Shown here: positions 15,297 through 22,771 of the stretch, piece by piece | Layout: every line of letters starts with the position of its first letter | How positions within the stretch are numbered: position 1 is the first letter of the stretch | Assembly (NCBI GenBank): GCA_035620375.1 | Contig: DASPGX010000014.1 | Location: 1 to 28,676 of the forward strand | Source of the DNA: DASPGX01 sp035620375 | GTDB lineage: Bacteria > Patescibacteriota > Minisyncoccia > 2-02-FULL-40-12 > GWA2-44-9 | Length of the DNA: 28,676 bases | Reading direction: 5' to 3' | Translations under genes and position numbers: made by a program | Notes under the pieces: model-generated | Seen by the model: the letters and a program-made list of their open reading frames with translations, nothing else | Databases searched by the model: none | What the model was told of the DNA's origin: nothing

Positions 15297-15827
15297 TCAT
15301 TTTCGCGGAGCGGCCGGAAACGTCAATGACCCGGCGGGCTCTCCGCCACGCAGGCGCACCGGGAAGAACAGGACCGCACGCAACTCCGTGAGCAATGCAC
15401 CATAGCGCGGCTGCTCCGGTCCGTACGACCGCCACATCTCCCGGGTGCCCAGCCACAATTTCCGCCAGTCGCGGACGCGGACCTTTTCATGGATGCGGTA
15501 ATACGCCGCTCCGGACGCTCCGGCGACCAGCTGGGCCACCCGCTCGTACTCGCGCTGTCCGCCTGCCGGCGTGAATTGCCAGTGCACGATGTCGTAGATG
15601 CCGGGCAGCTCCTGCCGGAATGAGAATCGCCAGGAAACGACCGCGTTCCGGACCCGGATTCCCGAGGTGCATTCGTACGGCACTCCACAGGGGCGGAGCA
15701 CTTCGGCGAACTCCCCTTCCGGAGGCGCCACAGCGGCCGGCTGTGCCTGTGCACGCGCGCCCGACGACAGCGGGGCAGCGAGCGCCACGACAAGCATGAT
15801 GCCTGCGGAACTCGTTCTCCATCCCAC
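15297..15827 (-). CDS. Secreted protein of unknown function, cotranscribed with tRNA-Cys
   Basis: A 176-residue protein with a signal peptide (hydrophobic core GIMLVVALAAPL, likely cleavage after ARAQA near residue 28). The mature part has a Cys pair (RPCGVPYEC) that could form a disulfide, followed by strands rich in Trp and Arg ('VSWRFSFRQELPGIYDIVHW', 'VRDWRKLWLGTREMWRSYG'). I do not recognise a family. The start is GTG at 15827, with a Shine-Dalgarno GGAGG 6 nt upstream and a consensus promoter 25 nt further up. The overlapping frame starting with ATG at 15843 has no signal peptide and is rejected. Confidence 0.72.
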   Translation of the reverse strand: MGWRTSSAGIMLVVALAAPLSSGARAQAQPAAVAPPEGEFAEVLRPCGVPYECTSGIRVRNAVVSWRFSFRQELPGIYDIVHWQFTPAGGQREYERVAQLVAGASGAAYYRIHEKVRVRDWRKLWLGTREMWRSYGPEQPRYGALLTELRAVLFFPVRLRGGEPAGSLTFPAAPRK

Positions 15828-15851
15828 CTGAAACCTCCGTCACTGAGTGCT

Positions 15852-15880
15852 ATTATACAACGAAAAACCTTCTATTTCAA
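15852..15880 (-). promoter_or_regulatory. Near-consensus promoter of the secreted protein / tRNA-Cys unit
   Basis: Minus strand TTGAAA - 17 nt - TATAAT (perfect -10). The -35 box is made of the last two sense codons of ligA (TTG AAA), so the promoter overlaps that gene's end. Confidence 0.85.
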
Positions 15881-17887
15881 GAGTTTGCGGAACTCTGACT
15901 CGGTCAGCACCGTCGTTCGGTATTTTGCCGCCGCTTTGGTTTTCGTTCCGCCCGGGTCGGCGCCGACGACAAGATAGTCCGTGTCCTTGCCGACCGTGCC
16001 CGAGGCCTTGCCGCCGAGACCGCGCACCTCCGCTTCGGCTTCCTCGCGCGACATTGTCTCCAAGGTTCCCGTGATGACGAACGACTTGCCGGTAAGTTTG
16101 CCATGCACCGCACGTACCGCCGTAACGTGCACCCCTGCATTGGTGAACTTCTCCAGCAAACGCTTGTGCACCGGAGCGGCGAACCACCGTACGATGCTTT
16201 CGGCGACCACGTCGCCGACGTCGGGAACCTCAAGGAGTTCGTCCTTTTCCGCCCCCGCGATGCGGTCCAGCGTATGGAATTTCTCCGCAAGATCGCGGGC
16301 GGTCTCCTCCCCCACGTTCGGGATGCCTAAACCGTAGACGAACCGGTGCAAGGGCACCGTCTTGCGCTCGTTGATAGCTTGAATGACCTTGCGGCTGGAA
16401 ACCTCGGCGAAGCGTGGCAGGTTCTCCAGGTCGTCCGCGGTCAGCGTGAAAAGATCGGCGGCGTCCTGAATGAGTCCCGCGTCCATGAGCTGGTCGATGA
16501 TTTTCGGACCCACGCCGTCGATATCCAGCGCGTTGCGCGAAACAAAGTGATAGATGTCCTGGCGGCGGCGCGCCGGACACTCCTTATTTACGCAGGCGTA
16601 CGCCACCTTCCCCTCTTCCTTCTTTATGGGCCCGTGGCAGACCGGACACTTGGCGGGCATTCTGAATTCCTTTGCGCCCTTAGGCCGGAGTTCGGGAAGC
16701 ACTTTGATGACGTCCGGAATAACATCGCCGGCCCGGCCCACGATGACGGTATCACCGATTTTCACGCCCAGCCTCCGCACTTCATCCAGATTATGGAGCG
16801 TCGCCCGTGTTACGGTCGTCCCGCCGATGTGCACCGGTTTGAGGTGCGCGACCGGCGTCAGCACGCCCGTGCGGCCGACCTGCACCCGGATGTCTTCCAC
16901 CACCGTCTCGGCCTGTCGGGCGGTGAATTTGAACGCCAGCGCTCCCCGCGGCGCCTTCCCGACGACTCCCGCACGGCGGTACACGCCGTTGTCGTTTACC
17001 GATACAACAACGCCGTCGAATTCGTAGTCCAGTTTGTCGCGCTTGTCCTCCCATGCGGCATGGAACTTCAGGATGCCGGCAACCGATTCCGCCACTTTGC
17101 CGTTCGGATTCACGGGTATCCCCCATTCGCGGAGCGCACCGTACTCCTCGGCATGCGATGCGAACGCGCCGCCGTACGCACCGTCCGTGCCGACGACCGA
17201 ATACGCGTAGAACGAAAGCCTGACGCCCGGCGCGACCGCGAAATCCTTCTTGCGTATCATCCCCGCCGCAAGGTTCCTCGGGTTCGCGTGAGGCTCCTCT
17301 CCTTCCTTCGCCAGCTTCCGGTTGATGCGGGCGAATTCCGTCTTCGTCAGGAATACCTCCCCGCGGACGAACAGCACGTCGGGCGCCCGGCGGTCATCTT
17401 CCCGCAATCGCAGCGGAACCGCTTCCACGGTCCTGACGTTCTGCGTCACGTCATCCCCGGTCTCGCCGTCTCCGCGCGTTGATGCGGACTCCAGCAGGCC
17501 CTTCTCGTACCTCAGTTCAATCGCCAGGCCGTCCATCTTCAGGTCACAGTAAAACCCCCCGGCATACGGCCGGCCCAGAGCGCCGTCCAGCCGCTCCTTC
17601 CAGTCGCGCAGGTCTTCCTCGTTGAACGCGTCGTTGAGCGACAGCATCCGTGCCGGATGCCGGACCTTGGTGAATCCCTTCGTCGGCGCACCGGCCACGC
17701 GCTGCGTCGGCGAGTCCGGAGTCACCAAGTCCGGGAATTCCGCCTCAAGGTCAAAAAGCTCCTTCTTCAGGGAGTCCAGCGCATCCTCGGAAATGGAAAG
17801 CCTGTCCAGTACGTGATGCTCGTAACGGTATTTGGCGATGAGTTCACGGAGCTTGGCTGCCCGCGCCTTGGCTTCCTTCTTATCCAT
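15872..17887 (-). CDS. ligA: NAD-dependent DNA ligase LigA
   Basis: A 671-residue enzyme that seals nicks during replication and repair using NAD+. Domain order is complete: Ia and adenylation domain with the AMP-accepting lysine K117 (CDLKMDG), OB domain, a four-Cys zinc finger (CPVC...ACVNKEC), helix-hairpin-helix repeats ('DIDGVGPKIIDQLMDAGL', 'LPRFAEVSSRKV') and a C-terminal BRCT domain (from 'LTGKSFVITGTLE'). Length is standard. The start ATG at 17887 has a TAGACT box 6 nt upstream and no Shine-Dalgarno. No terminator is seen after it; the next promoter lies in its last codons. Confidence 0.97.
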   Translation of the reverse strand: MDKKEAKARAAKLRELIAKYRYEHHVLDRLSISEDALDSLKKELFDLEAEFPDLVTPDSPTQRVAGAPTKGFTKVRHPARMLSLNDAFNEEDLRDWKERLDGALGRPYAGGFYCDLKMDGLAIELRYEKGLLESASTRGDGETGDDVTQNVRTVEAVPLRLREDDRRAPDVLFVRGEVFLTKTEFARINRKLAKEGEEPHANPRNLAAGMIRKKDFAVAPGVRLSFYAYSVVGTDGAYGGAFASHAEEYGALREWGIPVNPNGKVAESVAGILKFHAAWEDKRDKLDYEFDGVVVSVNDNGVYRRAGVVGKAPRGALAFKFTARQAETVVEDIRVQVGRTGVLTPVAHLKPVHIGGTTVTRATLHNLDEVRRLGVKIGDTVIVGRAGDVIPDVIKVLPELRPKGAKEFRMPAKCPVCHGPIKKEEGKVAYACVNKECPARRRQDIYHFVSRNALDIDGVGPKIIDQLMDAGLIQDAADLFTLTADDLENLPRFAEVSSRKVIQAINERKTVPLHRFVYGLGIPNVGEETARDLAEKFHTLDRIAGAEKDELLEVPDVGDVVAESIVRWFAAPVHKRLLEKFTNAGVHVTAVRAVHGKLTGKSFVITGTLETMSREEAEAEVRGLGGKASGTVGKDTDYLVVGADPGGTKTKAAAKYRTTVLTESEFRKLLK

Positions 17888-17893
17888 GCTGAA

Positions 17894-17901
17894 AGTCTAC
17901 C
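17894..17901 (-). promoter_or_regulatory. -10 box close to the ligA start codon
   Basis: Minus strand GG-TAGACT, ending 6 nt before ATG. A weak -35 (CTGGCA, 18-nt spacer) is possible. The same GGTAGACT is used before the 5334 gene on the plus strand. Confidence 0.45.
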
Positions 17902-17923
17902 GTTTCCGGTACTCCCTTGCCAG

Positions 17924-17954
17924 ATTTAACGGCTCACCGCATGAGCCGTTAAAT
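17924..17954. repeat. 13-bp palindrome, second copy of the 3464-3494 hairpin
   Basis: Arms ATTTAACGGCTCA and TGAGCCGTTAAAT are identical to those at 3464-3494; only the 5-nt loop differs (CCGCA versus CGAGA). Here neither strand has a T-tract after the hairpin, so it is not an obvious terminator. It lies between the ligA promoter and the structured element at 18052. Confidence 0.85.
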
Positions 17955-18051
17955 CCCTTGGCAGACCCTGTTTTTCCGTGGACCGCAGTATCCGGATGGG
18001 ATTCAAGGCGTCGACAAGGTCCACATGGCCTGAGCGCGCCGGAACACCCGC

Positions 18052-18148
18052 GCTTGCCCGAGTTCAAGGCGCGAGTGAGTACCGAATCGAGGCGTACTGA
18101 CGTACGGCGAGGGAGGACCGGAGGGAGCAACGCAGAAATCGGGCAAGC
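18052..18148. repeat. Nested inverted-repeat element, copy 1
   Basis: About 97 bp bounded by the perfect inverted repeat GCTTGCCCGA (18052-18061) / TCGGGCAAGC (18139-18148). Inside is AGTAC-N11-GTACT and purine-rich sequence with the words GAGTACCG and TACGGCGA. It is alignable over most of its length with the element at 28502-28620. Just upstream (17978-18024) a further inverted repeat GTGGACC/GGTCCAC contains TTCAAGGCG, a word repeated inside the element. No open reading frame of note. Together with the palindrome and terminator it fills the 329-bp gap between ligA and the pilin genes. Confidence 0.65.
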
Positions 18149-18155
18149 CCCTGCG

Positions 18156-18203
18156 GCAGAAAAACGGAAACCCCGCCCTATTCAGGCGGGGCCGTTTTTC
18201 TGC
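18156..18203 (-). terminator. Strong terminator at the end of the pilus gene cluster
   Basis: A 7-bp GC core CCCCGCC/GGCGGGG extended by a 12-bp outer stem GCAGAAAAACGG/CCGTTTTTCTGC, with AAA bulged on one side. On the minus strand the core is followed by TTTCCGTTTTT. It lies 14 nt after the last minor pilin stop and could work in both directions. Confidence 0.85.
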
Positions 18204-18216
18204 GCGGGTGTTCTGG

Positions 18217-18585
18217 CTACTGCGAGATTTGCAGGGCGCGGGAGGAATTACGGTAGGTCCCGGTCACCCGGAACTCCAACGACCCCGTCCCCAGCATCGT
18301 GCAGTCGCCCGTCACCAACATGCCCGTGGAAAGATCGGTCACCTCAAACATCACATCCCGCAGTACCTGACGGTCCACGGTCATGCCGCTGCGGGTCTCG
18401 TACAGACAGGTCTCCATCCCCGAATCTGCGGAATACAGCGCAATGACCGAGTCGCGCGCCGCGCCGATGGTGCGCAAGTTCCGCAGGAACAACGTGTTCA
18501 ACGATAACCCGACCGACAGGATGATGGTCATGATAAGCAGCGAGTAGATGAGGATAGAACCCCGGTTGTTCAATTTCTTTTTCAT
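18217..18585 (-). CDS. Minor pilin, PilX-like
   Basis: A 122-residue protein. After the short basic leader MKKKLNNRG comes a hydrophobic helix SILIYSLLIMTIILSVGLSL and the motif 'ALYSADSGMETCLYE', typical of PilX/GspK-like minor pilins (A-D-S-G-x-E). The canonical Glu+5 of pilins is absent, as often in this group. The ATG overlaps the stop of the preceding gene by 1 nt (TGATG). It is the last gene of the pilus cluster, followed by a strong terminator. It probably belongs to the pilus-tip or priming complex. Confidence 0.75.
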   Translation of the reverse strand: MKKKLNNRGSILIYSLLIMTIILSVGLSLNTLFLRNLRTIGAARDSVIALYSADSGMETCLYETRSGMTVDRQVLRDVMFEVTDLSTGMLVTGDCTMLGTGSLEFRVTGTYRNSSRALQISQ

Positions 18586-19121
18586 CAGTTGGACAGGTCC
18601 GTCACGAGATCGCGGGAAACAACCGTCGTCTGCAGGGCGACCGACACCTGGTATGCCGGATTGGACGCGATGTTCTCCAGCGTCATGGGAATGGTGACCC
18701 GCGCCTGTAGGTCATCGGGTCCGGAACCGCTGACGCAGAACGCGAATGACGTGACGCGGACTTCGGGAGACGTCAGTTCTTCGCCGTTCCGCAGAACGAC
18801 CCCGTTCGCCGCGTCATACGCATACGTGATGGCGCCCTCGACGGGGTGGTCCAGCATGATGGTCCGCGTCGTCACGGGGTCCGGAACGCCGGTACAGTCC
18901 GAGTCCCCGGACGGAATCCGCGACACGCGGATTTCGCGGGCGATGCTTTCAATCACAAACAGGGCGTTCTCCTGAACGCGCGCCGCACCGATGGCCCGGC
19001 GCTGGAGTCCGAGGACCCGCGTGTACAGACCGCTCACCGAAATGATGATGAACGAGAACACCGCCGTGGCGACGAGCATCTCCACGAGTGAAAACCCCCG
19101 TTGTCGTTCCGGGTACATCAT
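18585..19121 (-). CDS. Minor pilin, PilW/GspJ-like
   Basis: A 178-residue prepilin with leader MMYPERQRG and mature start FSLVEMLVATAVFSF, with Glu at +5. The long helix is followed by 'RAIGAARVQENALFVIESIAREIRVSRI', the pattern of PilW/GspJ-type minor pilins. Two cysteines (DSDC and FAFC) may pair. It starts within the stop of the preceding gene (ATGA overlap), so translation is coupled. Expected role: minor pilin priming complex with its three neighbours. Confidence 0.82.
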   Translation of the reverse strand: MMYPERQRGFSLVEMLVATAVFSFIIISVSGLYTRVLGLQRRAIGAARVQENALFVIESIAREIRVSRIPSGDSDCTGVPDPVTTRTIMLDHPVEGAITYAYDAANGVVLRNGEELTSPEVRVTSFAFCVSGSGPDDLQARVTIPMTLENIASNPAYQVSVALQTTVVSRDLVTDLSN

Positions 19122-19612
19122 GGTCCGGGCTCCAGCCAGTCGAACAGGTGCTCGGTGACGACGACGCTGTGGTCGGCGTTGCTCGTCCAGGCGACTTCGC
19201 TGGTGACGATGAGGTGGGTCGCCGATTCGGCTTCCACCGTTATCGTACGGTGGAACGGAGTATCCGTGCCCTGGTCATACCGGTACCGGCCGTAGTCGTC
19301 GCGCTTGAGCGGTACGTCGCCGGTGAGCTGGGGGAACGTGTCGTTGAACTGCACCTGGCATCCGCCCGTGCAGTCGTCAAACAGATCCCCCATCGGAACG
19401 GGGCTTCCCGCGAACCAGTTGTCGTCCCGCATGCCGCGCACCAGCTCAATCCCCTCCTGTGCCAGGCCCGAGGCGACAAGGTTCTCCTCAATGGCGCGCG
19501 AAACCCTGAACGCGGCGTTCACCTGCGCGAACAACGGAGTAAGCGCGACCGAAAGGACGGCCAGGGCGACCAGGGCCTCCACCAGGCTGAATCCGTTCCG
19601 GTTCTGCGTCAT
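19118..19612 (-). CDS. Minor pilin, PilV/GspI-like
   Basis: A 164-residue prepilin with leader MTQNRNG and mature start FSLVEALVALAVLSV (Glu+5). The segment 'ASGLAQEGIELVRGMRDDNW' is characteristic of PilV-type minor pilins. The ATG at 19612 overlaps the preceding stop by 4 nt; the longer in-frame start at 19675 lies inside the previous gene and is rejected. A Cys pair occurs in DDCTGGC. Confidence 0.83.
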   Translation of the reverse strand: MTQNRNGFSLVEALVALAVLSVALTPLFAQVNAAFRVSRAIEENLVASGLAQEGIELVRGMRDDNWFAGSPVPMGDLFDDCTGGCQVQFNDTFPQLTGDVPLKRDDYGRYRYDQGTDTPFHRTITVEAESATHLIVTSEVAWTSNADHSVVVTEHLFDWLEPGP

Positions 19613-20130
19613 TGTGTCGTGTATATCCTCCCCGAACCCGTGATATTCACCGTGCGGCATGCCGTGGAAGGACACCGCGCCCCGGACGCCTTCACGCTGA
19701 CGGACAGGTCAGGCCCGCCGCGGGCGCCGTCCAGGTAGGTGTACGGAAGCGGCGGCTCGAAGAAAATGTCTCCCGTGCCCACGAGTTCCAGGCCGCCGGA
19801 CAGCGCAATTTCGCGGATGACGTCGTCCTCGCCCAGCGTGAACACGTGGTCGTCCACCACGCAATCGGTGACGGAAGCGTCCGGTCCCGCATACAGCACA
19901 TAGCTCCCCTCGTCCAGGAATGCGATGCCGTACCCGCACCGCAGCAGCCCGCCGAATCCCGCGCCGGAGATCGCCAGTCCCTGCGCTTCGCGGATGTCGC
20001 TGACCATGCCCGTCGCCGCCGCGGCGAGTTCGTTGCGCTGACGGGAAAAATTGCTGACCAGGAATCCGGCCAGCATGACCATGATGACCGAAACGATGAG
20101 CAGTTCTATGAGGGTGAATCCTTTGTTCAT
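19609..20130 (-). CDS. Minor pilin, FimT/GspH-like
   Basis: A 173-residue prepilin with a very short leader MNKG and mature start FTLIELLIVSVIMVM (Glu+5). The 'ATGMVSDIREAQGLAISG' helix end and later beta strands ('YGIAFLDEGSYVLYAG', 'REIALSGGLELVG') fit the GspH/FimT class. The ATG overlaps the pilD stop by 4 nt. The order FimT-PilV-PilW-PilX matches minor pilin operons in other bacteria. Confidence 0.83.
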   Translation of the reverse strand: MNKGFTLIELLIVSVIMVMLAGFLVSNFSRQRNELAAAATGMVSDIREAQGLAISGAGFGGLLRCGYGIAFLDEGSYVLYAGPDASVTDCVVDDHVFTLGEDDVIREIALSGGLELVGTGDIFFEPPLPYTYLDGARGGPDLSVSVKASGARCPSTACRTVNITGSGRIYTTQ

Positions 20131-20888
20131 GTCAGGTACAGGAACCATTCGGCAAGACCGGCGAACAAATCCTGGCGAATCATCGCGCCGGCGCCCATGG
20201 CCGTAAGGAACGAGCCGAACGGGAGCGCGGTCTTCATGCCTGCCCGTCCGGTGGCCAGCAGGATGATTCCCGTCAACGCCCCCGCCCACACCGCGCACAG
20301 CAGGACGAACAATGCGACGGGCCACCCGAACACCAAACCGAGCGCAGCCCCGAGGCCGACATCGCCGAATCCCATCCCCCGCCCGCGGGTCCCCGCATGC
20401 AGCAGTCCGAACAGGAGCATCAGCACCAGCGCGCCGGTACCGGCAGAGACCGGCGTGGGCATATCCCAGATTGCGATGCGGAGCACGGCAAGCGCGCCGA
20501 GCGGTATGACCAGCTCGTCAGGGAGCAGATGGTGGCGGAGGTCAAAGAAGAACAGCATGACCAGGACCACAATAATCGCCATCTCGGTCAGGGTGAGTCC
20601 TCCGCTGAATCCGCGGTACCAGGCGTACGCGCCCAGTGCGGACGCCATGACCAGCTCCATCAGCGGATAACGCGGCGAAATTGCCGTGCCGCAGTACCGG
20701 CATCTGCCGCGCAGCGCCAGAAAACTGACCAAGGGCACGAGGTCGTACCATGCAAGCACATGGCCGCACGACGGGCATTCTGACCGTCCGGCCACGATGC
20801 CGCCGCGGACGCCCAGGCGCTCCACGAACACACTCGTGAAACTTCCCAGGCACAGCCCGACACCGGCCGCGACGAGTACCTCAAGCAT
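20127..20888 (-). CDS. pilD: Prepilin peptidase / N-methyltransferase
   Basis: A 253-residue polytopic membrane protease that cuts prepilin leaders at Gly-Phe and methylates the new N-terminus. The N-terminal domain has the zinc cysteines C38, C41, C63 and C66 (CPSC...CRYC). The aspartyl protease residues are D116 (FFFDLRHHLLPDE) and D176 (GMGFGDVGLG, the GxGD motif). The 'GSFTSVFVERL' near the start is typical. The start at 20888 has a TGG-TATACT box 6 nt before it. It heads the unit pilD-fimT-pilV-pilW-pilX with four overlapping junctions. Confidence 0.95.
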   Translation of the reverse strand: MLEVLVAAGVGLCLGSFTSVFVERLGVRGGIVAGRSECPSCGHVLAWYDLVPLVSFLALRGRCRYCGTAISPRYPLMELVMASALGAYAWYRGFSGGLTLTEMAIIVVLVMLFFFDLRHHLLPDELVIPLGALAVLRIAIWDMPTPVSAGTGALVLMLLFGLLHAGTRGRGMGFGDVGLGAALGLVFGWPVALFVLLCAVWAGALTGIILLATGRAGMKTALPFGSFLTAMGAGAMIRQDLFAGLAEWFLYLT

Positions 20889-20894
20889 GCTGAC

Positions 20895-20903
20895 AGTATA
20901 CCA
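20895..20903 (-). promoter_or_regulatory. Extended -10 promoter of pilD, likely leaderless
   Basis: Minus strand TGG-TATACT (5 of 6 plus TGn), 6 nt before ATG. It lies directly after the terminator of the major pilin gene, with no recognisable -35. Confidence 0.6.
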
Positions 20904-20928
20904 AAACCCGCCCGGGAGGGCGGGTTTT
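20903..20928 (-). terminator. Rho-independent terminator after the major pilin
   Basis: An 11-bp stem AAAACCCGCCC/GGGCGGGTTTT with a 4-nt loop, ending in TTTT on the minus strand. It separates the abundant pilin message from pilD. Confidence 0.85.
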
Positions 20929-20943
20929 GTGCCGTGCCTTCCG

Positions 20944-21417
20944 TTAGTCGAAGGACAGGTTACCCAGGTCGTAGATACATGCGTCGCGCGTGTCGCAGGT
21001 CTCTGCGCTGCCGTCCACTCCTCCGCCGACAACCGACGTCGGCCCGTTGATGTCCGCGTCGCCGTTCAGGGCTCCGACCGCTTTCTGCTCAAGTCGGGAA
21101 TAGAGCATGTAGCTGTGCTTCGCCGCACTGACCGCATATCCGTAGTCCGCGGCATCCAGCGGGTCCTGCGGAACGCGGGTAATGTACGTGGTGCCGTCCA
21201 GATCGCTGAGCGCGTCAGGGTAGACTCCGCCGTTGTCCTCGTAATACAACTCCAGCGCCGAACGGAGCTGGTTCACGTCCGCGATGCGCTTTGCGTCACG
21301 CGAACGGGCGCGGGCCGCACCAAGCTGCAACAGTACGAGCGTGGCAAGCACGCCGATGATGGCGATGACGACCAGCAACTCCACGAGGGTGAAGCCGCCC
21401 GTCGTATCGCGCTTCAA
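20944..21417 (-). CDS. pilA: Major type IV pilin (PilA/PulG-like)
   Basis: A prepilin of about 157 residues with leader ending in TTGG and mature start FTLVELLVVIAIIGVLATLVL (Glu+5). The following 'GAARARSRDAKRIADVNQLRSALELYYEDNGGVYP' is the classical T2SG/PulG pattern of CPR pilins, and a C-terminal Cys pair (ETCDTRDAC) is suited to a disulfide loop. It has its own terminator, as expected for the major subunit. The start is uncertain: TTG at 21417 gives a short basic leader (MKRDTTGG), GTG at 21429 adds four residues, and neither has a clear Shine-Dalgarno. No ATG is available in frame. Confidence 0.88.
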   Translation of the reverse strand: MKRDTTGGFTLVELLVVIAIIGVLATLVLLQLGAARARSRDAKRIADVNQLRSALELYYEDNGGVYPDALSDLDGTTYITRVPQDPLDAADYGYAVSAAKHSYMLYSRLEQKAVGALNGDADINGPTSVVGGGVDGSAETCDTRDACIYDLGNLSFD

Positions 21418-21507
21418 TACTTTTGGCACGTATACGTTGGCATCAGCACCGTCCCGGAGGGCCTTTGGCCCTGCCGTGAAGGATGCAAGCTGCCGGTTAA
21501 TGCGTCT

Positions 21508-21513
21508 ACTATA
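21508..21513 (-). promoter_or_regulatory. Possible -10 box of the major pilin gene
   Basis: Minus strand TATAGT (5 of 6) in the 139-bp gap after pilC. No good -35 is seen. The resulting leader of roughly 85 nt would hold a small hairpin (AGGGCC/GGCCCT, about 21458-21472) and a 9-codon reading frame. Confidence 0.35.
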
Positions 21514-21556
21514 TCTATCCCGCTCCCTTTCCGCACCCCGCCTTATCAACACGGCG

Positions 21557-22765
21557 CTACCCCGCCGATACGAGGGAGTACAGCGGCAAAAGGACCGAGG
21601 ACACCAGGGCGGCGACGCCGACACCGAGGACCAGAACCAGCACCGGCTCGATGAGCGTGGAAATCGTGGCGATGCTGTTGTCCGCCTCCGTCCGGTAGAA
21701 CGTGCTGACGTGCTCAAGCATGAAGTCCATCTTTCCGGTCTGCTCGCCGATGGAAATCATGGAAGACATCAGGGGCGGGATTTCCGGATACTTCTTCAGC
21801 GCGTCGGACATCAGTCCTCCCCCGCGGACGGCCTCCTCCGACTCAAGCAGGATGTTGGTGTACACATGATTGTCCACGACGTCCGCGGTCACGCGGAGGG
21901 CGTCAAGGATGGCGATTTCCGATTTGATGAGCGTTCCCATGTTCTCGGCGATGCGCGCCAGGTACAGGTTGCGCATGATTTTGCCGAACAACGGCGCCCG
22001 CAACTTGTATTCGTCGATGGCGCGCCTGCCGTCTTCGCTCTTGGACCACTGCCAGATGCCGGCGGCGAGCAGGATGATGCCGCCGAGGATGAGCACGAGA
22101 TAGGAATTGACGAAGTCCGTCACCGTGATGAGGATTCTCGTGGACAACGGCAGCTCGGACACTCCGGCTTCCTCAAAGATGACCAGGAGCTGCGGAAGCA
22201 CGTAAATCACCATGATGAGCGCAACCACCAGCATCGCGAAGATGACGAACGCCGGGTACGCAAGGGCGTTGCGCACCTTGCCCGCGATGGCCTGCGAGCG
22301 CTCCAGGTAGTCCGCAAGATACAGCAGCGACTGCTGGAGGCGTCCGGAAACCTCGCCGGACCGGATGATTTTCACGAAAAACTGCGAGAACAGCTTGGGA
22401 TGCTTCCCGAATGCCTGGGAAAGCGACGAGCCGCCCTCCACGTCGTCCGCGACCTGCTGGATGATGCGCGAGAACGCCGGCTTCTCGGACTGTTTGGCGA
22501 GCGTGCGCAGGCTCTGCGCAAGCGGAACCTGCGCTTCCACCAGCGTCGCCAGTTGCCGCGTGAACGCGACGACGTCCGCCGTCTTGGGCCGCTGGAAAAA
22601 ACGGTTCAGGTCGCCCGAAAGCACGCCCTTCTGTTCCTCGTCGAGCGACAGGATGGTGAATCCGCGCTGCTGCAATGCGGCGATCGCGGCGTTGGTGTCC
22701 GCGGCCTCCACGAATCCCTCCACTTGTTTGCCCGCCTTGTCGCGGGCGCGGTATGCGAACCTCAT
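21557..22765 (-). CDS. pilC: Type IV pilus inner-membrane platform protein PilC
   Basis: A 402-residue protein with the two T2SF domains of the family and three membrane segments (around 'AYPAFVIFAMLVVALIMVIY', 'LVLILGGIILLAAGI' and the C-terminal 'VLVLVLGVGVAALVSSVLL'). It begins with the usual 'F-x-Y-x-A-R-D-x-x-G-K' opening (RFAYRARDKAGKQVEGF). It couples PilB motion to pilin insertion. It starts 6 bp after the pilB stop. Confidence 0.96.
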   Translation of the reverse strand: MRFAYRARDKAGKQVEGFVEAADTNAAIAALQQRGFTILSLDEEQKGVLSGDLNRFFQRPKTADVVAFTRQLATLVEAQVPLAQSLRTLAKQSEKPAFSRIIQQVADDVEGGSSLSQAFGKHPKLFSQFFVKIIRSGEVSGRLQQSLLYLADYLERSQAIAGKVRNALAYPAFVIFAMLVVALIMVIYVLPQLLVIFEEAGVSELPLSTRILITVTDFVNSYLVLILGGIILLAAGIWQWSKSEDGRRAIDEYKLRAPLFGKIMRNLYLARIAENMGTLIKSEIAILDALRVTADVVDNHVYTNILLESEEAVRGGGLMSDALKKYPEIPPLMSSMISIGEQTGKMDFMLEHVSTFYRTEADNSIATISTLIEPVLVLVLGVGVAALVSSVLLPLYSLVSAG

Positions 22766-22771
22766 GGGATG

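Noticed and set aside
18052..18148. CRISPR-like or tandem repeat array in the ligA-pilX gap
   Set aside because: There is no regular repeat-spacer unit; the structure is a single nested inverted repeat.
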